A stretch of 64,000 nucleotides of DNA from Bartonella sp. WD12.1 (GTDB lineage Bacteria; Pseudomonadota; Alphaproteobacteria; Rhizobiales; Rhizobiaceae): contig NZ_MUBG01000001.1 in NCBI RefSeq assembly GCF_002022415.1, positions 124,001-188,000 of the forward strand, given 5' to 3'. The translations under genes were made by a program, and so were the position numbers. The notes beneath the pieces are model-generated. The model was given only the letters and a program-made list of their open reading frames with translations, made no database searches and was not told the origin of the DNA. Shown here in pieces: positions 1 through 8,988 of this stretch. Positions within the stretch are counted from its first letter, which is position 1, and each line of letters begins with the position of its first letter.

Positions 1-591
1 ATTCATCTTATTATGGCAACACAACGTCCTTCTGTTGACGTGATTACTGGCACGATTAAGGCGAATTTTCCTACACGTATTTCTTTTCAGATAACTTCAA
101 AAATTGATAGTCGTACAATTTTGGGAGAACAAGGTGCTGAAACACTTTTAGGTCAGGGAGATATGCTTCATATGGTTGGTGGAGGACGCATTGAACGTGT
201 TCACGGGCCTTTTGTTTCTGATGAAGAAGTTGAATCTGTGGTTGCACATCTTAAAGTACAAGGAAAACCTGATTATTTAGCAACTGTAACAGATAGTGAA
301 CACGATGATGATAAAATAGAAGATGCTCATTCGGTTGCCGAAATTATTGCGGCGGGAAGTTCTAATGAGGACGGTGAAGAACTTTATATGCAAGCTGTTA
401 AAGTTGTAATGCGCGATAGAAAATGCTCAACATCCTATATCCAGCGTCGACTTGCAATTGGTTATAATAAAGCTGCTTCTCTTGTTGAAAGAATGGAAGA
501 AGAGGGTATTGTTGGAACTGCCAATCACGTTGGGAAACGTGAAATTTTACTCAATGGGCGCAATGATCAAAATGATTTTAAGAGTATATAA
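1..591 (+). CDS. ftsK: DNA translocase FtsK, C-terminal part (5' end outside window)
   Basis: The reading frame is open from the first base, so this is the tail of a longer gene (about 196 residues seen; FtsK is usually about 800). FtsK is the septal dsDNA pump that clears and aligns the chromosome terminus for XerCD dimer resolution. Visible are the end of the RecA-like motor ([19 protein letters not shown], then [20 protein letters not shown] and LLGQGDMLH) and, after an acidic linker, the C-terminal winged-helix gamma domain that reads KOPS sequences ([20 protein letters not shown] through GKREILL). The internal ATG at base 13 is not the real start. A strong hairpin terminator follows 43 bp downstream, so this is the end of its transcription unit. 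Confidence 0.95.
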   Translation: MHLIMATQRPSVDVITGTIKANFPTRISFQITSKIDSRTILGEQGAETLLGQGDMLHMVGGGRIERVHGPFVSDEEVESVVAHLKVQGKPDYLATVTDSEHDDDKIEDAHSVAEIIAAGSSNEDGEELYMQAVKVVMRDRKCSTSYIQRRLAIGYNKAASLVERMEEEGIVGTANHVGKREILLNGRNDQNDFKSI

Positions 592-634
592 CGACGGTAA
601 TTTTAAAAACTAAAAACTTAATTTTATTTTATAA

Positions 635-662
635 GAGCGGACATTATTTCCGCTCTTTTTTT
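635..662 (+). terminator. Rho-independent terminator of ftsK
   Basis: A perfect 7-bp stem GAGCGGA/TCCGCTC (635-641 and 649-655) with a 7-base loop is followed directly by seven T residues. It lies 43 bp after the ftsK stop codon. Confidence 0.85.
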
Positions 663-768
663 GTCGCGAAATATTAAAAAGAATTTATAGAGAAAGACAA
701 AGTAGAAATACTATCTTATATTTACAATTATTAGTAGGTAGTGCAGATGAATAGAAAAGAGGTTGAGA

Positions 769-3036
769 ATGTCTTTAGCATTTTTAGATTTTCTAAAATG
801 TAAAGAAATTAAACAAGCCTTTATAAAAGGAAAGGTAGCTTTTGTCTTATCCTTCGATGGTAGAAATATTCTTTGGTTAAATGGTGCTGCAGCATGTTTT
901 TTTGGTTTTTCTTCTGTTACAGATGCAATTAAACAGCAGTCTTTCTTTGATGAAGAACTGCGTTGCCAAATATTAAATAATGCTCAATATACACGTTCTA
1001 TTATATTGCATGGTTTAAAACGTTGTGCTGAATTTTCTATAGCTTCTATTGATATTACTGGTTTAGGTAAAGCATTTTTACTTGAAGCTTTGCTAGAAGA
1101 GAATGTCCCTCTTATTACTGGTTTAGATAGCGCAACAATGTCTGCTGCAATTATTGATCAACATGCAACTGTGTTGGAGGCTTCTTCCCATTTTAATTTT
1201 GTTGATGAAACAATTAAAATTCTACTCCAAACGATTGATGATGATCTTCCGGTGAAAACTGTTTTACCTATAGCAGGTGTTAATACACAAGTCGATGTGA
1301 TCCGCTTGGGAGTAAAGCCGACGAGTTTTTTAGTGTTATATGCACAATTGAATGGGGATGAATTAGGTAGAGATCAAGGATCTTTTAGTTTTAAGCCACA
1401 TCTTTTACCACAGCGTTTTATCTGGAAAATGGATGCAAATGGCTATTTTTTTGAGGTTTCAAAAGAGTTAGCTGAAACTGTCGGCCCTATATCTTCCCAT
1501 ATTATAGGATCTGATTGTCATAAACTTGCTGATCAATTTAATGATGAAAGATATCGGTCATTAAGTAGTTTTATTGAAGCTGCTATACCTTGGAAAGAAC
1601 AGAAAGTTCAGTGGCCTGTTGACGATTGTCTAGAACGGGTTGATGTTGAGTTGTCCGCTGTTCCAGTTTTTGATACCAACCGTCAGTTTAAGGGATTCCA
1701 TGGGTTTGGGATTTTAAAAGCACAAGAAAAAATACAAGATAAAAGTGATAAAAAACCGAATATAAAAACATCTGGTCTTTCAGAGATAGAGCGCTCAGCT
1801 TTTCATGAAATTGCAGAACAGTTGCGCGGTGAATTACATTTGTCTTTAGGGCATGAGAATACAGCTAAGAAAACGCCCGTTCAATTGCCATGTGCACAGA
1901 TATTACCGGTGGATGTCATAAAACAGGCCTTAATAAAGGAACCTGAAGTAATTTTATCATTGTTGGATACAGTAACTGATGGCGTTTTGTGGCTTGATGG
2001 ACAGGGCTGTGTTCAGTTTGCTAGTGACGCTGCTTTAGCATTGATTGGCTATGAAATGGATGAGTTACTGGCACAGCAGTTATCATCACTATTTACTTTT
2101 CAAAGCCGAGATTTGATTGAAGAGTATTTTAAATTGATCCGTATGGAGGGAAAAAATCAAATCTTTAATCGTGGTGAGACAGCTGATTTGATGACAAAAA
2201 ATCACGAGAATATAAGGGTTTCTATGACGATTGTACCTTTGACTCTACAAAATAATTATGCCGTTATGTTGCGTGATATGACAGGGATGACTTTATCACC
2301 TTTAGATAAAATATCAGAAGAAAATAAAATGATTGAAATTATTCATGAAATGCGAACACCTTTAAATGCTCTTATTGGTTTTGCAGAAATTATGAAAGAT
2401 GGCCGTTTTGGTTTAATAGAAAATGAGCGTTATCGTAGATATTTACGTGATATTGTCTCATCTGGAAAACATATATTATCTCTGGTTAATCAATTATTAG
2501 AGTACTCTAAAGCAAATTATTCTAGTTCAAATGGCACAATTGATGCTCCTGTTATAACTCAAAAATTTGATGTAACAGCTTGTTTGCGTTCCAGTATAGC
2601 TTTTCTTGAAACGCAGGCGAATCATAATGGTATTATTATGCGTATTGTTGCACCGGCACGTGTGCCATTTATTGGTGTATCACAACAGATATTTCAACAG
2701 ATTATATGGAATCTTCTTTCCAATGCCATCCGTTTTACACCTTCAGGTGGACAAATTGTTATCCATGTTTCCTATGGAAAAAAAGAGCGAGTGAAGATTT
2801 CAATTAGTGATAATGGTTTAGGGATGAGTGATGAAGAAGTTGTGCAAGCTATGCAACCTTATGGTCAGGTAGAGCGCAAGGATGGTCGATGTGGAGACAA
2901 CATATTTATCGGGACTGGTCTAGGACTGCCAATATGTAAGACAATGGTGGAAGAGGTTGGTGGGCAGTTTTTGATATTTTCAAAACCCAATCATGGAACA
3001 ACTGTAGAGATGTTTTTTCCCATGCTTCGTGAGTAA
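769..3036 (+). CDS. PAS-domain sensor histidine kinase (PleC/DivJ/PdhS-like)
   Basis: Sensor kinase of 755 residues that would phosphorylate a response regulator. I see no membrane segment, so it is probably cytoplasmic. PAS-like modules lie near residues 20-90, 215-320 and 395-510. The dimerisation/phosphoacceptor domain has an H-box IIHEMRTPLNALIGFAEIM (His about residue 526), followed by the RYRRYLRDIVSSGKHILSL pattern typical of the alphaproteobacterial PleC/DivJ/PdhS group. The ATPase domain has an N-box NLLSNAIRFTPSGG (about 647), G1 ISDNGLGMS and G2 GTGLGLPICK. The start chosen is ATG 769: the AGAGG at 758-762 is 6 bases away, whereas the TTG at 763 abuts it. No response regulator is adjacent, so it is an orphan kinase. 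The match to Brucella PdhS, a cell-cycle kinase acting on DivK, is inferred from domain style and not proven. Confidence 0.85.
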   Translation: MSLAFLDFLKCKEIKQAFIKGKVAFVLSFDGRNILWLNGAAACFFGFSSVTDAIKQQSFFDEELRCQILNNAQYTRSIILHGLKRCAEFSIASIDITGLGKAFLLEALLEENVPLITGLDSATMSAAIIDQHATVLEASSHFNFVDETIKILLQTIDDDLPVKTVLPIAGVNTQVDVIRLGVKPTSFLVLYAQLNGDELGRDQGSFSFKPHLLPQRFIWKMDANGYFFEVSKELAETVGPISSHIIGSDCHKLADQFNDERYRSLSSFIEAAIPWKEQKVQWPVDDCLERVDVELSAVPVFDTNRQFKGFHGFGILKAQEKIQDKSDKKPNIKTSGLSEIERSAFHEIAEQLRGELHLSLGHENTAKKTPVQLPCAQILPVDVIKQALIKEPEVILSLLDTVTDGVLWLDGQGCVQFASDAALALIGYEMDELLAQQLSSLFTFQSRDLIEEYFKLIRMEGKNQIFNRGETADLMTKNHENIRVSMTIVPLTLQNNYAVMLRDMTGMTLSPLDKISEENKMIEIIHEMRTPLNALIGFAEIMKDGRFGLIENERYRRYLRDIVSSGKHILSLVNQLLEYSKANYSSSNGTIDAPVITQKFDVTACLRSSIAFLETQANHNGIIMRIVAPARVPFIGVSQQIFQQIIWNLLSNAIRFTPSGGQIVIHVSYGKKERVKISISDNGLGMSDEEVVQAMQPYGQVERKDGRCGDNIFIGTGLGLPICKTMVEEVGGQFLIFSKPNHGTTVEMFFPMLRE

Positions 3037-3051
3037 ATCTATGGAATGGAT

Positions 3052-3465
3052 TTATTTTGTATTGGCCAATAAGTCTCTGATTTCTGTCAACAGTTGTTCT
3101 TCAAGGGACATTTCTTTTAACTTTTCTACTTCTTCTTTTTGCTGGCGCATTTTATTTAAACCTTTGACAAACAAAAAAAGGATCCACGCAATAATCAAAA
3201 AATTGATAAAAAGTGTCATAAAGTTTCCATAGGCAATGGTAGCACCTGCCTCTTTTGCAGCGCTTAATGTGGCTTTTTTCTCGCCGGCGAGCTGAATAAA
3301 CATGTTAGAAAAGTCAATGCCGCCTGTGATAAAGCCGATGATTGGCATAAAAATGTCGTTAACAATTGAATTGATCAAACCACTAAAAGCGCTACCTATA
3401 ATCACACCAATAGCGAGATCAATCATATTTCCTTTTAAGGCAAATTCTTTGAATTCTTTAAGCAT
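3052..3465 (-). CDS. mscL: Large-conductance mechanosensitive channel MscL
   Basis: 137 residues, the normal MscL length. The protein forms a homopentameric inner-membrane pore that opens under membrane tension to release solutes on osmotic downshock. The N-terminal helix ([19 protein letters not shown]) leads into TM1 (roughly residues 15-45, with the Gly/Ala-rich pore face [15 protein letters not shown]). A periplasmic loop follows, then TM2 (about 75-100, [20 protein letters not shown]) and a charged C-terminal helix bundle. The ATG at 3465 has a very good ribosome site (GAGGAGG on the minus strand, about 7 bases upstream). It converges with the sensor kinase gene, leaving 15 bp between the two stop codons. 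Confidence 0.97.
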   Translation of the reverse strand: MLKEFKEFALKGNMIDLAIGVIIGSAFSGLINSIVNDIFMPIIGFITGGIDFSNMFIQLAGEKKATLSAAKEAGATIAYGNFMTLFINFLIIAWILFLFVKGLNKMRQQKEEVEKLKEMSLEEQLLTEIRDLLANTK

Positions 3466-4046
3466 TGCATTTCCCTCCTCGTGTATATGATGTACAGCAA
3501 TTTAACTATCGCTTTTGGTAAAAAAAGAAAGAGGGAGAAGCTTATTTTCTTGAAAAATTACATTTCAAATATCAGCATTTTTTCTCATAGTATTGCAATG
3601 TATAAAAAGTGCTCATTAATGCTTCATTATATGATAGTATGCTTTTAAGATTCAGATGAATGGAAAGCTTCTTGCTAAAAGGCTGTATATCCTCTTCTTT
3701 TCAATGATAAAATGAGGAAATATATTTGATTGATGAAATCATTGCAGGAGTTTTATGGAAGAATTTTGGAAAAGAAGGTGCATTTACGAGATCACTTTTT
3801 TCTCTTCGAGGAAATTGGTCAACTTTTTAATATGTGAGTAGGTTGTTGAAAGGAAATAGGAAAGCATTATTCGAAATAAGAACAATCTTTTACCAGTCGA
3901 TATTTTTAATAAGCTTGATGAGTTATTTCTTCTCGTTATGTGCGTCAATTTCTTTATTTGTATAATATATTTTATTGGTGTTTTTTTATTTTGAGAAGTT
4001 TAAATGAGATGAAAAGGGTAGTTTTCATTTTATGGAGGGAGATTTT
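3466..4046. other. Intergenic stretch upstream of pyrD
   Basis: About 580 bp of AT-rich DNA without an intact gene. It contains the mscL promoter side, a possible DUF952 relic (3732-3960, listed separately) and, at 4034-4039, the strong GGAGGG ribosome site that identifies the GTG at 4047 as the original pyrD start. Confidence 0.6.
3732..3960 (+). pseudogene. Possible DUF952-family gene remnant
   Basis: Two short frames read together resemble the middle of a DUF952 protein, a small family of unknown function: first LWKNFGKEGAFTRSLFSLRG (from about 3756), then, after an in-frame stop, LLKGNRKALFEI (from about 3844). Family members usually show an LW..xxKEGVFxGSPxDLxDGFIHxST pattern and an HFKGQxDLLLI pattern. 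DUF952 genes often sit directly upstream of pyrD in Rhizobiales, which fits the position. The similarity was judged by eye, is weak, and no start or end can be fixed. Confidence 0.25.
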
Positions 4047-5135
4047 GTGAGTTTTTTTCATTGTATTGGGCGTTCTTTTTATTTATGTTGGATCCGGAAC
4101 GTGCGCATCGTTTAGCTATTGCTGGGTTAAAAACGGGATTGAGTGGGTATCAAGAAATTCTTGATGAGCGTTTGTGTGTAACTGTTGCAGGCCTTAAGTT
4201 TAAGAATTTTGTTGGTCTTGCCGCAGGTTTTGATAAAAACGCAGAGGTTATAGATGCTGTTTTAGGCTTAGGATTTGGTTTTAGCGAGATTGGTACAGTT
4301 ACACCAAAACCGCAAATGGGAAATCCCAAGCCACGAATTTTCCGTTTGGTGGAAGATGAAGCTATTATTAATAGAATGGGTTTTAATAATGACGGACATC
4401 AGGCTGTTTACAAAAGGATTTGCGTGCATAAGAAGGGCGGTATTGTAGGGATCAATATTGGTGCTAATAAAGATACGGTCAATAAGATTGACGATTATAT
4501 TGCAGGTATTACTTTCTTTTATGATGTAGCTGATTATTTCACGATTAATATTTCTTCACCTAATACACCAGGTTTGCGTGATTTGCAGGCACGTAGTAAT
4601 TTGAATCTTTTAATGAAGGCTGTTTCACAAGCGCGCAATGAAAAAAGGAAAAACATGGTGTCTTCGTTCCGATTTTTTAAAAATTGCGCCCGATTTAACG
4701 GAGCAAGAATTAGACGATATAGCTGAGGAAATGAAACTATCTGATTTTGATGGTTTAATTGTTTCCAATACTACTCTTTCACGTCAAGGCCTTAAGAATA
4801 GTGCATTGATTAGCGAGGAGGGAGGGCTATCAGGACGTCCACTGTTTGAGCATTCCACCATTGTACTTGCCAAAATGCGTAAAAGATTGGGTAAAGATAT
4901 TGCAATCATTGGTGTTGGTGGTGTACGTGATGCACAAACAGCTTTGGAAAAAATCAAAGCCGGAGCTGATTTAGTTCAGCTCTATAGCGGAATGGTTTAT
5001 GAGGGGCCGGAACTTGCCGTAACTATTATGAGGGATGTTTTGCAGATTATGCAGAAAGATGGTATTGATACTATAAAAGCTTATCGCGATCATAGTGTTG
5101 ATAATTGGGCAAAACGTGCACTTCTTTTGTCATGA
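4047..5135 (+). pseudogene. pyrD: Dihydroorotate dehydrogenase (class 2), disrupted by three frameshifts
   Basis: PyrD oxidises dihydroorotate to orotate at the inner membrane using FMN and quinone (de novo UMP synthesis). The gene starts at GTG 4047 (GGAGGG 7 bases upstream) as [13 protein letters not shown] run at 4076-4080, one T short, then shifts the frame to [13 protein letters not shown]. The frame is lost again at an A run (4649-4653, one A short) and at a T run (4673-4678, one T short). Restoring one base at each gives an uninterrupted PyrD of normal length. Family motifs are otherwise intact: [29 protein letters not shown], the catalytic-serine segment [38 protein letters not shown] and IIGVGGV with [11 protein letters not shown]. 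This is either very recent pseudogenisation or homopolymer sequencing error. The three losses cluster in one gene while I noticed no similar breaks in neighbouring genes, which favours true decay. Confidence 0.85.
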
Positions 5136-5238
5136 GGTTGTTGTATTTTCACAAAAAAATGTAAGATTCTTTTTAAGGGGCTTGCAAACTCTCTTGATCT
5201 TCCGTATGTCACACAGACAGAGGATAAATATTTTTTAG

Positions 5239-5315
5239 GCGGTTGTAGCTCAGTTGGTTAGAGCGCTGGTTTGTGGCACCAGAGGTCGTAGGTTCAAATC
5301 CCACCAACCGTACCA
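5239..5315 (+). tRNA. tRNA-His (GTG)
   Basis: A cloverleaf can be drawn: acceptor GCGGTTG/CAACCGT, D arm GCTCAGTTGGTTAGAGC, anticodon loop TTGTGGC with anticodon GTG, T loop TTCAAAT, and an encoded CCA end. It has the alphaproteobacterial form: discriminator A73 and a G1-U72 pair instead of the usual G-1/C73. Confidence 0.95.
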
Positions 5316-5519
5316 TTTTTCCAACATGTTTTAAGATAATGAAAAGCTTAAAAAGATCGCGAAGCGCATTTTATCTTGATAAAGGTTGTGATGTTTTGTA
5401 AAACAAATTAAATTTATGCAGTTTTTACACGGTGTTTATGCATAAAATGGTGTCATAAAAAGGGGGGCTTTAATTGTTTTTTGAGTTTGTGTGTTATAGC
5501 TGTGAGAAATAGCGAGCCA

Positions 5520-6923
5520 ATGAAACGCAAAGGTTATAAGCCTGTTTCTGATTTTCTAAAAAGTTTGCGTGGTGTAAATAATTGGGAACAAGTTTCGCAA
5601 TGGCTTTCATTCCGAGATGTGGAAGATATTGAGTGTATTACACCTGATCAGGCGGGGGTAGCACGTGGCAAGATGATGCTTTCTAAAAAATTCACATCAG
5701 AAACATCTTTAGCATTGCCTTCAGCAGTTTTTATGACAACAATTTCAGGATCTTATCCTGAAGATGGAAATGGTTTTGAATATCCAAAAACAGATGGTGA
5801 TTTACGTCTTGAGCCTGATCTTTCTACACTGAGTATTGTGCCATGGGAAGATGCACCTACAGCGCAGGTGATTTGTGATCTTGTATATCAAAATGGGCAG
5901 GCTGTTGATTATACACCACGTAATGTTCTACGGACAGTAATTGATTTTTATACTCAGATGGGGTTGAAACCGATTGTTTCACCAGAAATTGAGTTTTATT
6001 TAGTGGAAAAGAATCCTGATCCTGACTACCCTTTGGTACCTCCAGTTGGTCGTTCTGGACGTTCGATTGGTGGTGGGCAAGGCTACTCGATTGCGGGTGT
6101 TAATGAATTTGATGAGTTGATTGACGATATTTATCAATTTTCAGAGGCACAAGGATTGGAAATTGATACTCTCATTCATGAAGAAGGAGCAGGTCAATTT
6201 GAAATTAATTTACGTCATGGTGACCCTATTGAATTAGCCGATCAAGTTTTTATGTTTAAACGAACGATTCGTGAAGCAGCACTTAAATATAATATGTATG
6301 CAACTTTTATGGCCAAACCTATTCAGGGGCAACCGGGGTCTGCTATGCATATTCACCAATCTGTTATCGATCAAAAAACTGGAGACAATATTTTTACAGA
6401 GAAAGATGGTGGGGAAAGTATGTGTTTTCGCCACTTTATTGGTGGTTTGCAAAAGCATATGGCTGGAGTATTTGTTATGCTTGCTCCTTATGTTAATTCT
6501 TATCGGCGCCTTATGCCGTGTTTCTCTGCACCAGTTAATTTGCGGTGGGGGTACGATAATCGTACTACAGCGTTTCGTGTGCCACGTTCTGTTCCACAGG
6601 GACGACGCGTTGAGAATAGACTTCCTTCATCGGATGCTAATCCTTATTTAGCGCTTGCTGCTTCTTTAGCATGTGGTCTCATTGGTTTGCAAAACAAACT
6701 TGAACCAGATGAGCCGGCAGAGAAAACTGTAAATGCTGATAATATTGAATTACCGCGTGGATTAATTGAGGCGGTCAATTTATTTGAACAAGATAAAGCA
6801 TTACGTGCTATTTTAGGAGATGCATTTGTAAGTACTTATGCTGCTATCAAACGACAAGAGTTTGAAACTTTTATGCAAGTGATTAGCCCGTGGGAGCGTG
6901 AGTATCTCCTGCTTAATGTTTAA
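5520..6923 (+). CDS. Glutamine synthetase family protein, gamma-glutamylputrescine synthetase-like
   Basis: A ligase of about 467 residues with the glutamine synthetase fold, which joins an amine to the gamma-carboxyl of glutamate using ATP. Seen: the metal/glutamate motif PEIEFYL, EEGAGQFEINLRHGDP, the ATP/metal segment GSAMHIHQS, NSYRRLMP, APVNLRWGYDNRTTAFRVP and RVENRLPSSDANPYLALAAS. Its partner 11 bp downstream is a FAD amine/amino-acid oxidase, which points to a PuuA-PuuB type putrescine route rather than ammonia assimilation. The substrate is inferred. ATG 5520 (MKRKGYKPVSDF) was chosen. In-frame TTG 5481, 12 bases after AGGGGGGC, would add 13 residues of unlikely composition, and GTG 5502 is a third option. 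Confidence 0.88.
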   Translation: MKRKGYKPVSDFLKSLRGVNNWEQVSQWLSFRDVEDIECITPDQAGVARGKMMLSKKFTSETSLALPSAVFMTTISGSYPEDGNGFEYPKTDGDLRLEPDLSTLSIVPWEDAPTAQVICDLVYQNGQAVDYTPRNVLRTVIDFYTQMGLKPIVSPEIEFYLVEKNPDPDYPLVPPVGRSGRSIGGGQGYSIAGVNEFDELIDDIYQFSEAQGLEIDTLIHEEGAGQFEINLRHGDPIELADQVFMFKRTIREAALKYNMYATFMAKPIQGQPGSAMHIHQSVIDQKTGDNIFTEKDGGESMCFRHFIGGLQKHMAGVFVMLAPYVNSYRRLMPCFSAPVNLRWGYDNRTTAFRVPRSVPQGRRVENRLPSSDANPYLALAASLACGLIGLQNKLEPDEPAEKTVNADNIELPRGLIEAVNLFEQDKALRAILGDAFVSTYAAIKRQEFETFMQVISPWEREYLLLNV

Positions 6924-6934
6924 ATATTATCACT

Positions 6935-8221
6935 ATGATTAATTCTCATCAAATTTCTCCAGGAGTTTCTTGGTATGAAGATACTTTGGAAGATCGCCCT
7001 TCTTATCCGTTGTTTGTTGGTGAACAGATACAATGCGATGTAGTTATTGTTGGAGGTGGATTTACAGGGCTTTCAGCTGCTTATCATTTAGCTAAGGCTG
7101 GAATGAGTGTTGTTTTGTTTGAAGCTTCATGTTTTGGCGATGGCGCTTCAGGGCGCAATGGTGGGCAATTGGGGACAGGTCAACGACAATGGGTAGAAGC
7201 ACTAGAGAACAAGTATGGTTTTGAACGAAGTAAAATATTATTTGATTTAGCTGAAGAAGCCAAAAGAGATATTTTATCTTGGTGCACCATGCCTGATTGT
7301 AATATCGACTTTATAGCAGGCCAACTTTCCGTTACCCATAAACAACGTGAGATCAGAGCTTATCAGCAGCATGTTGAGGCTATGCAGCGTTATGGTTATC
7401 GTGGTCTTACTTTTATGGATAAGGCTGAAACAGATGAACGGCTTGGTTCGTCTTTTTACCATGGCGGTATTTATGATGTAGATACTGGCCATATCAATCC
7501 ATTAAAGTTAATTGTTTGGTTAGCAAAAAAAGCAAAGAAAGTTGGCGCTAAACTTTATGAGAAGACTCAAGTAAAGGCGATAAAGCGCAACAATAACCAA
7601 TGCGTAGTGGTGACAGAACGAGGCAATATAAAGGCTGAGAGTGTATTATTGGCGACCAATGCATATAATCTTGGGCTTCAGGATTTTGTGCAAAAACATA
7701 TTTTTTCTATTCGTTCTTATATTGGAGCAACTGAACCATTATCAGAGTATGGTCGGATTCTTCCTGGAAGAGAAGCGGTAGATGATTCCCGTTTTATGGT
7801 TCGTTATTTTCGAAAAAGTATCGACAATCGTTTATTATTTGGTGGGGTAGAAAGTTATAGTAACCAGTATCCAGTTGATTTAGATGAGCGTATACGTCGG
7901 CAAATTATTGAAATTTATCCACACCTTCAATCTATAAATTTGACCCATCGTTGGGGAGCAACAGTAGCAATTACGTTTGAGCGCATGCCTTATGTTCGCC
8001 AACTTATGCCGGGTGTTACTTATTGTGGAGGATATTCAGGGCATGGGGTTATACTTGCCCCCTTTATAGGAAAATTATATGCTGAATGGTTATCTGGAAA
8101 ACGTGAACGTTTTAAGTATTTTCAGGATTTAAAGATTTCATCCTTTCCGGGTGGTAAGATTTTTCGTTATCCGCTTATATTTTTAGCAATGAACTGGTTT
8201 TCTTTGATGGATCATTTTTAA
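6935..8221 (+). CDS. FAD-dependent oxidoreductase (DAO family, PuuB-like gamma-glutamylputrescine oxidase)
   Basis: 428 residues. The N-terminal Rossmann motif CDVVIVGGGFTGLSAAYHLA (residues about 34-53) binds FAD, and GDGASGRNGGQLGTG is the second flavin motif of the DAO/glycine oxidase family. The segments LLATNAYNLGL and RWGATVAITFERMPYV and the C-terminal YCGGYSGHGVILAPFIG complete the FAD-binding domain. It is expected to oxidise a primary or secondary amine, releasing an aldehyde and H2O2. Lying 11 bp behind the glutamine-synthetase-like gene, it is probably cotranscribed and acts on that product, as PuuB does on gamma-glutamylputrescine. Other members of the family (DadA-like, sarcosine oxidase-like) cannot be excluded. 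The aldehyde dehydrogenase and hydrolase that complete the Puu route are not in the window. Confidence 0.88.
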   Translation: MINSHQISPGVSWYEDTLEDRPSYPLFVGEQIQCDVVIVGGGFTGLSAAYHLAKAGMSVVLFEASCFGDGASGRNGGQLGTGQRQWVEALENKYGFERSKILFDLAEEAKRDILSWCTMPDCNIDFIAGQLSVTHKQREIRAYQQHVEAMQRYGYRGLTFMDKAETDERLGSSFYHGGIYDVDTGHINPLKLIVWLAKKAKKVGAKLYEKTQVKAIKRNNNQCVVVTERGNIKAESVLLATNAYNLGLQDFVQKHIFSIRSYIGATEPLSEYGRILPGREAVDDSRFMVRYFRKSIDNRLLFGGVESYSNQYPVDLDERIRRQIIEIYPHLQSINLTHRWGATVAITFERMPYVRQLMPGVTYCGGYSGHGVILAPFIGKLYAEWLSGKRERFKYFQDLKISSFPGGKIFRYPLIFLAMNWFSLMDHF

Positions 8222-8988
8222 TCAGCTATTATTTAGAATGAAGAAAATTAATGGCTTGTTTAATGTCTGTCTATTGTAATGGTAAAAGCTTTTTGTAAAT
8301 TTTGTAAGCTTGTATAATTGAGTGGAAAAATAGATAGGTTCATGGTTAGTAAAATTATTTCAAATATCTTTTTTTGATTGTATTTGGTGGTAATGGTGAT
8401 TTAGCAAAACAAAAATTGTTCTTACTTTTTAATCATTGTTGATATGTTAGGCAGCTTAGTGAGCTAACAATTGTATTATAGAAGTTTTAAGCTTTCTGCT
8501 AAGTGATGAAGGATGTTATAATTTTCACGCTTTTCTTGAAAAGCATATTTATTGTATAGTTTTCAATCGAGCTAAGTTCTATCACGTTCTTATGTGTTTA
8601 CCTCTTATATTTCTACTGAAATTATGTTGAGCTAAGAAGATAGAAAAGTCTTACTCTGTTGTTATCAAAAGATATAGTTGATATTTGAATTTTTTATTTG
8701 GTAGTTGGTCTCATCATTTTTTGGCAATCTCGTAAGTTAAATTGGAATAAAACAGTTTAGTAACGCAGCTACATGCGAGATTTTATTTATGAAAATCAAT
8801 TGTCTGTGAATAAAAAACAGCAATTGAATTACATGATATATTTGCGTAAGTATTTGATGAAAGACGGTTTTTATATTAATCTTATCTTAAAAGAAAATAG
8901 TGCAAATCAAAGAATACTTATATGATGGCACAATGAGAACACAAAATGCAGAGAATTTAATGCATGTGGTAAAAAGTGCAAAAAATTC
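8222..8988. other. Long intergenic stretch between the FAD oxidoreductase and folD
   Basis: 767 bp with no intact frame. The first half holds the zwf-like relic described separately (about 8342-8600). The rest is AT-rich and full of stops in every frame. Sequence close to 8989 lies downstream of folD, which reads leftwards; I saw no convincing hairpin terminator there. Confidence 0.6.
8342..8600 (+). pseudogene. zwf: Decayed glucose-6-phosphate dehydrogenase N-terminus
   Basis: From 8374 one frame reads LIVFGGNGDLAKQKLFLLFN, a near-perfect copy of the N-terminal NADP-binding signature of G6PD (IVVFGGTGDLAxRKLxPALY). An ATG at 8342 (MVSKIISNIFF) precedes it, one base out of frame, followed by a stop. 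Soon afterwards come RQLSELTIVL, as expected for the region after the first helix, and then many stops. G6PD has about 490 residues, so most of the gene is gone or unrecognisable. The identification rests on one strong motif. The intact enzyme would feed the oxidative pentose phosphate pathway, and pgi is intact elsewhere in the window. Confidence 0.5.

Noticed and set aside
5481..5519. TTG 5481 as start of the glutamine-synthetase-like gene
   Set aside because: It is kept only as an alternative; the added residues are Cys/Val-rich and unlike the family, and an ATG at 5520 fits better.
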